DNA of 64,000 nucleotides from Polytrichum commune (GCA_950295325.1 OX485804.1:40784429-40848428), one strand, 5' to 3'. Shown: positions 1 through 13,344, counted from the first letter of the stretch. Numbers and translations are program-made. Notes: a model not told the origin generated them from the letters alone.

Positions 1-1047
1 AACCAATTTCTATGATCACACGTGAAGAAAACAAAATGTCAGTGCTCTTCACTGACTTTAAAAAAAGAAGTTCCATTAGCTCATCAGTCCCACATCCCAA
101 AAAATTCATGTGATTGATTGTGAAATGTGCAATACCTCACTTGGGATAGTTGGGAAATGAAATATAGAAGAAATAATTCACACAAGATAGGCTAGGAAGC
201 CTATGAAATGAGAACATTGAATCAAAACCCAAGCGTGCAACCTTCCAATGTAATGGCTAACATGTAGATGGTATTATCCCATGTTTTAGAGCAAGTATTG
301 AACCCTCTTCCCAACTGAGAAATGTCATATAAGCTGCTACCACCATGAAAAAGTCAATGTCAATTGCTACCCTTTGTTGTCGGGGCATGACTAAAGGTTA
401 TGGTCGAATGAGCAACTGGATGTTGCCCCAATATTATGGGTACTTCCAACCCCTTAGGACCATTGTGATTGTTGGATCGGATTGGGGGATAACTCTCATC
501 CATTTCGCAATTGTGAATTATGAAGATTGCATATTCAAGTTTGAGGGGTTGTTTACATCATGGATCATGAAGTCGTCCCAAGGCCTTGTAAAATATGTGA
601 TTGGTTGTTGAACTTGTCATGGGACCACTTCGGTTCACACCAAAGAAAAAATGTCATAGTGACCATGAAGGTCAAGGTCCCCAAAAGATGTATGTAAAGG
701 CCTACATTATCCACTCACATGGTCCAACGGGGTTTGTGATGATACAAGCAGAAGAGGTGCTCTAGTAGAAAAAGATAGGGGCCCATGGCAGAAAAATGTT
801 GTTGTAATAAAATATAATGAATTTTTATTTTTGGTGGGGGAAGAAAAGATGAAGACAAGAGAAGACAAGAGAATGGTTGAACTTGAAATTTTCTCAAAAT
901 TGCCCTTCTTGGGCATATGTTAAAAGAAATCAACACATTCATTTTTTGGTGCATGATCATTCCTCTTGGTCCACATTCGGTTTACACCTGGAGAAGGGCC
1001 CAAAGGCTTTGTAAATTGTTTAAAACAAAATTCAAACCATGGAAGTT
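1..1047. other. No gene seen
   Basis: AT-rich sequence. Short open frames exist on both strands but none shows a recognisable domain or splice context. No repeats shared with the rest of the window were noticed. Confidence 0.45.
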
Positions 1048-1105
1048 GGACCATCAAGTCGGACCATGCAAAAAGGTCATCTTCCATGGTCCGATTTCAT
1101 GGTCC
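1048..1105. repeat. Inverted repeat, 21-bp arms
   Basis: GGACCATCAAGTCGGACCAT at 1048 pairs with 1085-1105 with two mismatches. It may be the end of a degraded element reaching to the GTAAACCGACCCTTA at 1111. Confidence 0.5.
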
Positions 1106-1367
1106 ATGGTGTAAACCGACCCTTAGTCTCCGAAATCAGACTTGAAACACAAAAATATAAGAAGTCAAAATGATTCTCATGATATATTGATATTTGTAAT
1201 TTGAATACACATTCTGACTGCATAGTCCAATCTCGTTGTAAAACATGCCTTTTTGGTCTATGTCCTGCTAAAAATACCCAGTATATTGAACCCTCTTCCC
1301 AACTGAGTCACACAGTATACCACGCAAATGTGGGTATTCCAGAGTTTGGACCACACAAGGGGATCTG

Positions 1368-1632
1368 TCTAAATACCCCCATCGAGCGTGGCTCGGAGGC
1401 CAGGTTCGGGAGGGGGTGGCAGAGTTGGGGTAAAACATGCCCCCTATTTTTTTAATTGGGTGGGGCCTTACTTGATCTCATAGGGGGTTTCCTAGAGTAA
1501 TTTGGGGCTGCAGGACCCAAATTTAGCAAAAAAAATCCAAAAAAAGTCCCCAAGGGGCCAAAACGGGGAGGGCCAGAAAAATGAACCCCACCGAACCTGG
1601 CCTCCGAGCCACGCTCGATGGGGGTATTTAGA
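1368..1632. mobile_element. 265-bp element with perfect 42-bp terminal inverted repeats
   Basis: Arms 1368-1409 and 1591-1632 are exact complements over 42 bases, beginning TCTAAATACCCCCATCGAGC. The interior is G-rich and non-coding. No clear target duplication; CCACACAAGG occurs a few bases outside each end. Perfect arms suggest recent origin or gene conversion. Confidence 0.82.
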
Positions 1633-1964
1633 CCCACCCCACACAAGGCACACATGCCCTTTTCTAATACTTAGCTTCTGTAGTTGTAGGGCGGTAATTC
1701 TGTATTTAGACTTGGACCATTCTATAACAACGTCCGAAAAGTTTTTAAAAGTTATTAAGGTTAATTGCCTACCTCTTTAAAAGGGCATAGGCTATTTCCC
1801 ACATGGCATAGGTTGCATACTACAATATCAAATTTTTGTAAGTTGAAAACCTTTTGAGTTTTTAAGTTACCCGCCAATTGCCTTCAAAACTCATTTTTAG
1901 TAGGTTAAAATCCTTCATATCTTTTAATGTTGTAGGTTTTAAATTCAAAATTTGAGTACTAAGT

Positions 1965-2033
1965 GATATCCTTGGCAGGAATTGAACCTGGCTAAGCCCT
2001 TCACCACGTTTGAAGGCCAAGGATTAACCAACT
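1965..2033 (-). repeat. tRNA-like SINE-type segment
   Basis: On the minus strand it carries CTTGGCCTTCAAACGTGGTG and then GGTTCAATTCCTGCC, resembling A and B boxes. The same arrangement occurs on the plus strand at 51728-51785, which suggests a dispersed family. Ends not defined. Confidence 0.38.
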
Positions 2034-2468
2034 CTTTTTTAAAGAGTTGATTATAAGTTATGAAAGGTTGCTAAAATTCAAATGAGTTTAAGGGTGAAAG
2101 TCCTCACCATCTTCTGATTCAACCTCTACTCTTCCTGCAAGATATAGCCTAAAGATATGTACTTAGGCCAACTAATTTCCCAATTTGAAGAAGGATGAAT
2201 GGCTAAAATCCTCTCTTTTAAAAAATTTGTAGGCGAAATTTCCTACATGTTTTTTATCACATAGGTTGATATCCTATGTTTTTAAATTGTCCATAGGCTC
2301 TTTGTCCTACACTTTCAAAATATCATAGGCTAAGTCACAAATTTTGTAGGCTGCATTTGTATTAGCCTTAGGCTCTTGCCGGACGTTGTTCTATAAATAT
2401 ATAGCATCTTAGGATTTTGATTTTCTTCATGTGCCATTGGAGCCTGTGATCAATTGAAGACCATCTAA

Positions 2469-3052
2469 GGGCCGCTTCACACTATGGCCGTCCAAGTCAA
2501 GAGGCCATGGGATTAAATGGTCAAACTTTGTTGAGAGTCCAAAGAAATGGGCTGAAAATAGTCAATAAAATATTGGAATTGGAGCCTTCGGCTGGGCATA
2601 GTGTGAAGCCTCCAAAGGCCGAGCCCAGAGTCCAAACCTTTGGCCATGAAATCCCACGGCCTCTCAACTTGGACGCCTATAGTGTGAAGCCTCCAAAGGC
2701 CAAGCTCAAAGTGCAAAGGAAGAAGGAGCATCCCACTTTATTCCTTGCCCAAAACATCCCCTCCAATCTAACGGCCAAGATCTTGTCAATTTTTTAGATT
2801 ATTTTATGAAAAAAAATCAACAACCTCTCAACCATAGTTTGGGTTTCCATTCTTATCCGACGCAAACTTCCTTTGAGAGTTTATCGCCTTAGTCAAAAAG
2901 CACTGCCATGTAGCTAGGCATTTTGGAGAGCGACGGCCTTTGGACTTTGGCCTCTAGTGGGAAGGGTCGAGAGGCCGAATTCTTGGTTTCTTGCAATCTA
3001 ATTGGTGGAAATCAATGGCCTCTCGACCTTCGGCCATAGTGTGAAGTGGCCC
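2469..3052. mobile_element. GGGCCGC Harbinger-like MITE, 584 bp
   Basis: Left end GGGCCGCTTCACACTATGGC; the right end is its complement with one change; flanked by TAA (2466-2468, 3053-3055). The interior repeats a GTGTGAAGCCTCCAAAGGCC module twice. Same family as the element at 22468. Confidence 0.85.
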
Positions 3053-3055
3053 TAA

Positions 3056-6000
3056 GACTTAGATTGAAATTTTTAGTTACCTGAAGGAAATGACATGAAA
3101 TTGATCTAAAAATCTAGGAAACCAACTAGGCTCATGCGACCATGAGCTAGCACTTCAAGTATTAGAATGGAGGCACCCATAACCGCTCATTCCTCCTCAC
3201 TTTAGCACTCCAAATCATGGCATGTGTCATGGTATTATTGGTTCCAACCTTATTGAAATTGAGTCCCAAGCTTATTGAAATTACGGTGCCTTGAAGATTG
3301 CCAATGGGATCCTAATTGAAAATAGGCCCATGTACTATTCATAGAGATTTAAGAATGAGTTCCCACTTGTCTATAAGTTTCTAAATTCTTATATTCTCAT
3401 AGAGGTGATGTTCCATAACACCTACCAAGGGGTAGGGTGAGCCCGGGGGTTCCTTTTTTAGCCATACTATCATCTACTTCGGGATGAGAGACCCCGAATC
3501 AACAATGAACTGAATTAGGGCCGGGGGTGGGGGGAGGCGGCTAGGTTTTTACCATACCTCCCATGGTAGATGTTGGGAAACGAATACTTGAGTGGTACAC
3601 ATGGATTCTACCATATTTTTCCTAGAAGTGTGTGTCCCTTGCATGTGAGTCATGTGATAACGTTTCCTTTTGTTGGGAAAAAAGAACGGCTAAAAAAAAC
3701 AAAACAAAACAAAACCAAACACTCAATAGATATCATGGAACAACATGTCGCCTTCAAGTTTAGGATGGGGGTTTGGGTTGCGACAATTACATCTTGTTAT
3801 TTCTTAGATATTACTTTGTATTATATTGTTTTCTTCACCCAAAAATTGCATAAAATGGTCTACTTTGAAGATGGCACATACACATGAGTCATGCATTGTA
3901 ACAAAAGGTGTCACAAATTTCAAGCATTTCACTAACATTCCATCAATAGGTATAGGATGTTCACAATACACATTATATTGGTAGTAAGTTTAGTATATAA
4001 CTCCTTCCCATGAGGTGTCTACAATTCATGTGGGATTTGCAAACTTGTGAAACAAAGCCTCGGTAGTCCTCTTGTGTGTATTTGTCCGTATCTTTTGTAT
4101 AACATCTTCAAATTGCAATGTTTTTGTTGGAGGTGGTACTGTATTTGATTTTCTAAGTTTTCTTAGGCTAAAAGAAACTCTAAAAATTGTTTTATTTGAT
4201 CACAATCAAGCTCCAAAAAATTGTACATAACACATTATCTCTTCAAACCTCCTTACTTCTTGCCAATGTTTGTTGAAATTTGTTCATATCTTTTGCTTAA
4301 AAAAATTTAATCACAAAGTTATTTTGAGAAGTAGTACTTTGTTTCATGTACCAACTTTCTCTAGTTGGACACGATTCCCAATAATTTCATCTTCTGTGTG
4401 GAATTGAGGCCCAATTTTATTAAGGACATAGACCAAGTTCATAAGTACATAGTCTTAGAATTTCATGTTAACCCATATTCTTTGTGATGATTAAGGACGA
4501 CTTGGAATATGATTGCGAACCCCTCATCTTTGTATGACAATGCCCTACATTCAATTGTTAACACTATATAAGCTTGTGTAGAATGACATTTTCCATATTC
4601 TGGCAAATGTGTAAGGTAAATTAAAATAATTATTGCAAATTATGTCTATCATTTTAAATGGATCTTGTTCAATAGTTAGAGGTGCGTGAAGTTAAATGAA
4701 CTATGGAGAACATAGACGAGAGTGACCATGACAACATTACAAGAAGTTAGTGGGCCTTAAATGGGAAATAATAGATTGTTTTCAAACATAAAGAAAAAAC
4801 AATGAACAAGAATAAAATACCATACGTATAAATGAATCATTGAGAATTAATGATGTCAAAGAAACAACATAAGGAAGAGAATGCAACTTATGTATCATAC
4901 CTTTCATGGATGATGACAAATGGGATGAGAGAGCAAAGGTAGATGGAGTAGGTGGTGTTGGAATTTGGTTGGTAGATTTTGGCCTCTTGCTTCTAAGTGA
5001 AGAAGGGCCAACAACATTGACATGTTCAGAGAGATCAATAAATACTAAGTCATCATCATTTTTTCCATCAACAACATCAACAACCTGATTTTGAGTTTTA
5101 TGCTTTGTTCTCTCTTAGCCGGTGCTTTAGAACTCAGAATTGAAGCCTTGAAGACCTCGCCTACAAAAGCTAGCTCCAAATATTCACGCAATGCAGTCTC
5201 AAAAGAAGGTGGTCTTCTAATAGGGCAATATAAGTACCAACCACATGTTGAAAAATGAACAAGATTCCATGGTTTAAGCATTGCCTCAGTGAACATACAT
5301 TCATTACTATCTTTATCTAAATAATTGGCAAAAAAAACTCGGAATTTTAGAACTGCTTTTGCAAGGAGAATAATAAATTCGAAATATCAATATAGAATAC
5401 GACGCACTGCCTCTTTAAAATTGAATTGATCATTGGGATTGTTGTTTTTGTGAATACCCTTGTCAACAACAAATTTCTTGTAGAAGGTTGTCTCCCACAA
5501 TGAAATTCACATTGTCTAAACATAATTAATGAACGAAATAAGAGTGTTTGATCATTTAGGTATGTTGACGATGTTGTCATCTGTGTTTGAAATCGTGGCA
5601 TCGAACAATGTGACAACATCTTATGAGAACTGCAAAGTCTAGCGATTAATTACATCACGATTGAAAAGACCCGCAAATCTAAAATCAATCATTGGGAGAA
5701 AAAAAATCAAGGTGCCTAAAAGAATATACATGTGTCCACCATGTTGTATTTTGTAAGCATGTCGTAAAAATGTCTCTGAGCAACAACGGTGGTATCTCTA
5801 ATTTCTTGCTACATCCTCACATCAATGAGCACTTTAGATAAACAATAGTTTTAAAAATAAAAGTGAATCAAATGGAAGTCACTAAAATTAAAAAATGGAT
5901 AATAGACAACAATGTGGTACAAAACCAAATTCAATGATTTAGCCGTTAGAGTATACCAAGTTCATTTTGCGGATTCTTGTTTGGCTTCTGAAACTGATAT

Positions 6001-6430
6001 ATCTTCTTTAAAACCCATATTTACCTTCTGATATATCTTCTGAAACTGATATATCTTCTTTCATTAGTATGTTTCTTCTTGATGATTGACATTAATACTT
6101 ATAGGCGATGATTGCCATCCCCAAAAAATTACATCTTGTTGGAAATACCTCTAAGATCAATATTAGTCTTTAGAAAATCCTTAAATTTATTATTGACCTT
6201 CATCTAGTTGCCACTTTAAGTGGAGACAATATTAGGGGTCACTTCTATGGTCTTATTTTTATTATTTTCAATGATTATATAGAAAACACCAATCCCTTCT
6301 TTATACCCACATGATACAAAATGACTAGCAAAATTTATAACTTTATTCTTCTAGAATATAACATACAACTGGACGGGACACCATCCTATACAATAAAATA
6401 TTAAAGTCTACATTTCCATTTTGGCTGGAA
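3056..6430. other. Gene-poor stretch with possible decayed coding sequence
   Basis: No intact gene. Two minus-strand frames (5619-5347 and 5296-5045) have fairly protein-like composition, for example CGWYLYCPIRRPPSFETALREY, but no family was recognised and they are in different frames. A near-perfect 25-bp direct repeat with CTTCTGAAACTGATATATC occurs at 5985 and 6037. Confidence 0.4.
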
Positions 6431-6462
6431 CAGAATTCTTTCAAGATGAGATGCAATAATCA

Positions 6463-6686
6463 TTGTTTCATTATCTCCACCCATCCCCCCATCTCCACAT
6501 CCCATCTCCTCCCATTTCCCCCATATCCCTATGTCCACTTGGAACGACGCCACGTGGCAGCCGCGGGGAAACCCTAGCGGTGCCGACTACCTCCCCGCGC
6601 CCCCTTCTCATTGTCATTTGGAGCAGAGAGAGGAGGAGCGGAGCGCTAAGAAGATGCGGAGCGAAGCTCTTGCAGGTTTTAGGTTC

Positions 6687-6722
<36 letters not shown>

Positions 6723-6890
6723 CCCATCAGTGTTTGAGAGTCGCATATTTCCCTTGAGAGTTGCAAGCTTCGGGTTTGTAAGTTTGAGAGCTCCAAGCTT
6801 GTAGTTCTACCAGAGTAGTTGCTAGGGTTTGTATATAACATGCGAGGGCTTGAGAGTGTGAGGAAGGAGTGAGTGGTACAAGGGTACATT
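6463..6890 (+). promoter_or_regulatory. CpG-rich promoter-like island with G-box and telo-box
   Basis: An abrupt GC-rich patch contains the palindromic G-box GCCACGTGGC (6549-6558) and AAACCCTAG (6569-6577), the telo-box often found in plant promoters of translation-related genes. A C/T-rich tract precedes it. A 30-base T tract (6693-6722), a reversed telo-box (CTAGGGTTT) and TATATAA near 6834 follow. No coding exon could be attached downstream. It may be the promoter and 5' UTR of a gene lost or unrecognised, or a captured promoter. Confidence 0.38.
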
Positions 6891-7229
6891 TCAAAGTCAA
6901 TTGAGTGTATATTTGTGTGGTTTTCTAGATTTTTCAGTAAGGGAGGAAGAACAAGTTTTTGGTGTAGAACATTTCAATGTGAGTTATAGTAATCCTTCTA
7001 AACTCACTTCTCTCATATTCTGAATTTGTTCATTGTTGAATTCCATGTGTTTTGTTACATGCATTATGAGTTTTGGCATGTTTTGTATGCAATATGAGCT
7101 TTGATCTTCATTATGAATTCATCCTCACATTCTAAAACTTAATTTTGTTCTGATTTTCTTTTTTTCTTCAGTTTCATCATTCTGACCAAGAGTTGCAGGC
7201 ATGAATGCAAGCATTTTTGGGACCGCAAC

Positions 7230-7810
7230 AATCATACTCATTTGTACGCATATTCATATATATGCGAATACATATATGTACATACAAATAACCAAAGAAA
7301 AACACAAAAGCGGCCACATCTACAAATGATCGTTCGTAAATACGAATACATCGCATAACCCAACCCCTTTTACGAACGTTCGTACGTAAATACCCGTACC
7401 CAAAACACAGTTCAAAAGTTTACAAACATGCGTTTGTAATTATCCTTCAATTTGGAAGGCTATATATTAACGAACGCGCATTCATAAATATACGCTACAA
7501 AACACGAACATATGCACCACCCTCATGCAACAATAATTAAAACACACCATCACTCTAAAAATTTACACAAAACCAAATACACAAACTATGAACACATGTT
7601 CGTAAACACGTGAAATATAAATTACAACCTAGCAAATCACCTTCATTTACGAACGGTCGTTCGTAAATATGGTCAAAATTTGTTGGATCAAATATTTGAA
7701 TAAATGTCATGATATGCATCCAAACCTACAATGCGGTCAGTAGTGTCTATGAATTGGTAATGTCACTTACGAAAGAATGTTCATAAATACTATTCTAAAT
7801 GTGTATGTTA
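7230..7810. repeat. Cluster of CGTTCGTAAATA-like motifs
   Basis: At least six irregularly spaced variants of ACGAACGTTCGTAAATA, several palindromic at their centre (near 7326, 7374, 7470, 7597, 7648 and 7767). The spacing is not tandem and there is no coding frame. CpG is frequent in the motif although the surrounding DNA is AT-rich. Confidence 0.55.
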
Positions 7811-8169
7811 TAGTGCAGATGGCTAGATCAAGCAAACCACCATTGAGATGTTTGCGGTCACAAAAATTATAGATTTTCACTTCACCGCTTATGGATTTCT
7901 ACTCACCACTCATACCATAGTCTCATTGGGCTCAAAAGAGTTGATGTAACACAACAACTAAATTACCATTCAGATTCATGTCCTCTTTAGAGGCACATGT
8001 GACTTGCCAAGACCACACCATATCATGGAGTGGTTTAACTTTGTTGAAGCTTGTGTAGAATTCCTACTATGGATTCCTTAATCATCTATAGCAAATCTAA
8101 CTAGAAAAAGTATAATCATTGTGTAACAACTATGGTGCAAGATAGAAATGGTGATGCAATTTGTGTTCC
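7811..8169. other. No gene seen
   Basis: AT-rich spacer between the motif cluster and the first CTCGGGG MITE; no recognisable feature. Confidence 0.4.
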
Positions 8170-8177
8170 TTTGGTAG

Positions 8178-8525
8178 CTCGGGGGGGGGGGGGGTAGTCA
8201 TTGGTTGGAGTAGCAATATACGTGCGAACAAATGATAGGGTATTTTAAAAACATGGGAGCAAAAAATTATAATTGGGCTTAAGAGTAATATAGGGTATCA
8301 AAAATGGCATTGGACATCTTTAAAGTACTATAGGGTATGGAATAATAGGTAATTTGGAATTATAAGTAATGCAAGCCATTTTTCTATTAACCCAAAGTAG
8401 AAATTTACATAATGATAGCATGTGAAAAAAAGAAGAGAATTGAAAGTAATACCCCCCTATAAAATAGTGGTTGTTCGCACCTATATCCTTAACTTTTTAA
8501 CACACTGCCCCCCCCCCCCCCCGAG
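8178..8525. mobile_element. CTCGGGG MITE, 348 bp
   Basis: Begins CTC followed by 14 G and ends 15 C followed by GAG, flanked by the 8-bp duplication TTTGGTAG (8170-8177, 8526-8533). Almost the same sequence recurs at 49224-49569. No coding capacity. The 8-bp duplication suits the hAT superfamily. Confidence 0.88.
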
Positions 8526-8533
8526 TTTGGTAG

Positions 8534-9731
8534 TTTGATTTCTCTTTATTCTTCTTTGTTGTGAACAACATGGAATAAAGCTAAGGTCTATGACAAAACA
8601 TTTTCTTTCACTTAACTCATGTGCTCTTCTAACAAGGACATCAAATTTTAGTTCTTTTTTACTAGGATAATTACGTCTACATGTGTAATACTTTGTTATT
8701 TAATCAAAGTGTTTGTGGACACAACATTCAAGATTCCTTGATATGGACCTAAGACTCCTTATAAAAAAAACAAATTTTTTTAGTGTTTCCCCTTTCCTCT
8801 TCGCTCGGTGCAAGGTATGACTAGAATCAGGGAATGGAAACTTACATACCACAACTAGAAGACAAGACAAAATGAGGTATTGAGAGGAACCCTTGAATTC
8901 GTTTTTTGAAAAATGTGTTGGTTGTGTTTTTAGAGTGAAATAACAACCCTTTTGTCTAATGAATGAGTTGTAATGTGACAAATGCATGTAAGAGACATCA
9001 ATTTAGTTTTTCTTGAGAGTTGTACCCTAGGTCTTGGTTGTTTTAAGTCATAGAAAAAACCCAACTACATTTTGGCATTGCTGCCCTAGAAGGTAGGGGT
9101 CGTCTTAAGGCAACCAGCCTCACCCAATGTACAAACTTAGTTGCATAATATTATGTTTCTAGATATTCTTAATGTACTAGAGTATGTCCTATCATTGCTA
9201 CATACCATAGCTCAAATTTGGGAGCTCATTCCTTTCATATGATATGACCTCCCCACAATCATTCAACTGATCAAAATCTTATTATCATCATCTTCAGTTG
9301 GTAAGAGGATTCATTAAACTCAAGTTCTTATAGACACACCATAAAAACTATAGTTTTTTTTCCACTTTAATCACAAATTTAATAACATGATTTCTTGTGT
9401 TCTTCACCTTTCACATGTTTCAACAATTATCAAGTTGCCTCTCTTTTAGGCTAACCCTTGACCTTCTGTTTCTCAAACATTTCTTTTTTACTCGATTTAA
9501 CTACACTCAAGTGATTCCTCTCTCTAGTGACCCTTTGATGATTCTTAATCTCTCATGTTCACAAGGCATCTCTTTTATTCTCAATCAACAATAGTGTTAT
9601 TCTTCATCTTTATTCAAATTTGATTATCTCTCAACTATGTCTCAATCACTTTGGGACCTTCCTCTCAAAGCATTGCTAGACTATGATTTAACTATGTTTT
9701 TCATTCCTGAGTAATCATTCACTTGCGACCT
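8534..9731. other. No gene seen
   Basis: AT-rich spacer between the MITE and segmental copy I. Short open frames on both strands lack domains. No repeat links noticed. Confidence 0.4.
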
Positions 9732-10539
9732 TCATTGCTTGTCCACCCTGCCTCTTTATGGTGAGGAGGAAGATGATAGTTCTAACCAACTAAGGGCTCC
9801 TAAGCCCTTGATTAGAGTTCTAACCACTTAACTCTGTCCATAGTTCACTCCTTTCATCCATCTAATTACAAATTCCATCAAAATGTCACTAAAATGCCTA
9901 TAGTGAAATTAGTAGCCTAAATTTTTGGCTCAAAGTATATGAGCCTTGTAGGGACATTTTTCTTTAAACGGTTACCAACGTACAACCATCCTAGATTTGC
10001 ATACCACAAATGAAGAGACATCCTACGAAAAGATTTTGACCACTTTGCACTCGATTTCCATTCTAGCCACACATAACGTTAGAAAATGGAAAACAATTAA
10101 ATTAAGCGGGTTCGGCCACAAAGAATGGCGTGAAATTTGTGCAATATGTTTTTGAGAGATGGAGTAGAGGAATGATGAGGAATTCAAGTTGCTTTGTAAT
10201 TTGAACAAATTACAAAGCAGTAACTCCCTATAAACAATTAGTTATATTTTCCCAGAGAGGCAAGTAAGTCAACCTTCCTACTTGCACAATAAAGTCTCCC
10301 TAATCTGAGCATTAAAACATCGTGCTCTGCATACAAATGCACATAAAATGATTAACTTAATGACACTCAAAAGTGATCCCCTGTGGTGTGAAACATGATC
10401 TATCCAGCCAATCACTACATCCGACCTGTCACTACACCCTTTTTGGACCACCACTTATATAATCAGCCATTATGGACCCACACTAGAATCATCCTACTCC
10501 TAGTCTAGTTCATCGTTTCCATTTAGCCGCCATCCCTTA

Positions 10540-10966
10540 GGGCGTCCCCAGCAGCCTCGCCATGGGGCATGCCAACGCCAAAAATGGGGCATCCCGGGTT
10601 CTTAGGTGGCGGTACCGGCATAAATTGAGCCCCACCAATGTCCGGTCCGGCATAATTTAGAACCGGCCCGGGTATAGTAAAGGCCTTCCAACGCCATAAA
10701 TGGTTCATATGGCGACCCTCCTCCGGCCCGCCAAGAGATTACTTTAATATCAGATACTCCGATATCCTACTTTATCCCATGTCAGATAATAGGTGTCGTT
10801 GTCTTATTGATTGCTTCCTAATTATACCGGGGGTATGCCTAGGCTTTGGTGGGCTCTGACTCAAGATGAGCTGCCCCGCCCAAGATGGAGGGCTCCCCAA
10901 ACACCCTAAACACCATATAATACATTATTTTTGGCGGGTTGCTTACTATCTCTCCTGGGCATGCCC
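10540..10966. mobile_element. Harbinger-like MITE, 427 bp (copy I only)
   Basis: Imperfect terminal repeats GGGCGTCCCCAGCAG and CTCCTGGGCATGCCC, flanked by TTA on both sides. Copy II shows the empty site CCCTTAGGTAG. GC-rich left half; no gene. A TTA duplication is the PIF/Harbinger hallmark. Confidence 0.8.
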
Positions 10967-13120
10967 TTAGGTAGTATCAGAATCAAAATCGGAGCAGTGC
11001 CATAAAATTCCGACAATCCACATTTTGTGGAGTGGTCACAGTGCAATGCGCATTGCACAGGATACCCATTTGTTATAGAAAATTCTATGTTTAATTGGCA
11101 TGAAAACTGGTCAAACTTGACCGCAAAATTCGAGAGAAATTTATCACAAAGTACAGTACAAAAGTGTATGATACACTAGATATGATATCTATTTGTCACC
11201 AATTGTAATTGTCTTGCTCAAAACTAATTGTAAACCACGGTGTAGTGTCACCAACACTAAATGTTAACCCAACATTCTTTGTCATTCCTTGTGAATGTTT
11301 TGAAGGACTCTACATTTACAGTGTTGCGGTTACTGTCACTTCCCAAAAGATTTTTCATCCAAATTTCCATCATCCATGACAATATATCATCACAAGTTGT
11401 TGACAAGAGGAGGTAGGGTTTTGGCCAATGGATGAACTCATCCATCATCCATGACAATGTTTGTTCACTTATTCATAAGAGTTGTCATCCGAAAAGTTAC
11501 CATAGTGAGATACTCCTTTGGTAAGATGAATTCACAGAAGTGCAAACTTAATTTCATGATCTTACATACCAATTTAGCAACACGTTCTACCGATTTCATT
11601 GGAATCATGAACCAAGTTCACTATATAGACAACCAACTTAACTCAAATTCTCAACCGATTTCATGATTTGATATCAATGTTCACAAATTCACAAAATCAA
11701 TTTCATGAAGTAGATAACTTTACTTCACGAAGAACTATATATACATCATGTATAAGAATTTTCAAATCGTTCCCCATGACTAACTTTACCAAAATATTGA
11801 TTGATGTGGATTGACCTCTCATCTAATCTTGGACCATGTTTGCAGTGATTACTTGTGCATCATCATTAATGTGACCTAATATTTTTAAATTAATAATTTG
11901 ACACTCTCAAATCCACAAGATTGCGCACTCCAACTATATTGGGTTTGTGTTGCTTGCTTCGATGTACAATATTCAAAGAGCAGAGGAGAACTGATAGTGT
12001 TATCTTCATAAAATTGGTAGAACACTCTGATAACATTGGTTGGAATGTTCACGAACTAGCTTGGAACCTTCATGAAATTGAGGTAGCAATTCTATGAAGT
12101 CATCATACCAAAGGAGTAAAAAACCACATGACACTAAACATCATATTTATTGTAGTTAGTGTCACGTACACTATTTTGCAAAAGGGCCTGAACTAGAGGC
12201 CTCAAAGTTCACATCTGTTGATGAGCAACATGATACTATTTGTCAACATAAGTAACTTTCTTAAGTGAAAACCTATTCACATTATGACATTTAGTGTAGC
12301 ACATTGGGATACATGAAATGATAGTTTTCATTTTGATATGCAAGGGGAAGATATTATTGAGCATACTAACATAAACTGTCTTGTGTTTACATTTTAGTAT
12401 GCAAGAAGGAAGATATTCTTGAGCATACTAATGTCAAGTTTCATTTGTGTATACTTTTTGTCAACTTGTAGACCATTGTGTTGCATAGGCATGCACCTTG
12501 TAACAATATTTAACATACTCATGCCAAAATGTTAGTAAGTGCCAAGTATCATGAGGTAATACTAATGGTGAAGTTGTTGGTCATTAGTGTAACCTAAGAT
12601 ACGCCTCAAAATAGGGTAAGTGATGCTATTATGCATATGACACTAAATACCATGAATGGTGTAATTGCCCCATAGAGTAAGTGATTGCAACAAAAATCAC
12701 AATCCCTCACAATTGGTTGTTCACGAACAATTTAACTTGTAATAGAAGAGGGTCTTAAGTAGACACTTTTAGCTCTGCATGCACTTCTTGCAGGGTTAGT
12801 CCAAGATGATTGACAAATCCATATCGCCTTGTAGTTATTTTTCTCATTATATGTGGAGCTCATATGAATATCTTATTTGCTATCAAAGTGAAGATTCTTG
12901 AGGTCATTAAATGGTGGTATAGACCCCTTCAATTATGTTAATTATAGAGCCCTCAATGTCCAAGGACATGGGTAAAAGAAATATAGGATGAAAGATAATC
13001 CAAAGTAAAATTCATCAAACGATCAAAAAAATTAGGACTACTAGATATATTCTAAGAATATTCATCAAATACATGAATTGTCCCATGAATATGTGCAACA
13101 CTGGGGCATTACTTCCTAGG

Positions 13121-13173
13121 CCCCCCCCTCCCCTCCCCCTCCCCTCCCCCTCCCCTCCCCCTCCCCTCCCCCC
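13121..13173. repeat. CCCCCTCCCCT minisatellite (copy I)
   Basis: About four and a half C-rich 11-bp units. Copy II keeps roughly one unit near 28180 and copy III only a C run near 49895, so the array varies between copies. The minus strand is G-rich enough to form quadruplex structures. Confidence 0.8.
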
Positions 13174-13344
13174 AATGAAAATATCCCTCCATTGCACGTG
13201 GTTCATATCTCTACAAGGGAGCTACCTCCTCGTGTCCTAATGGTCAACGAACTTTGTGTATGTAGTACAATCTCTTTTTAAGAATATGTCTTTATTTCCA
13301 TTTTTCGTTGAATTGACATTAGAGACTATGGTTTAGTGTAGATT

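Noticed and set aside
6471..6889. Lys-rich frames through the T tract
   Set aside because: They are produced by the 30-base homopolymer and have no other support.
11257..11457. 66-codon minus-strand frame kept in all three copies (also 24453 and 47096)
   Set aside because: The copies differ by so few bases that survival of a 66-codon frame is expected by chance; no domain and no splice context.
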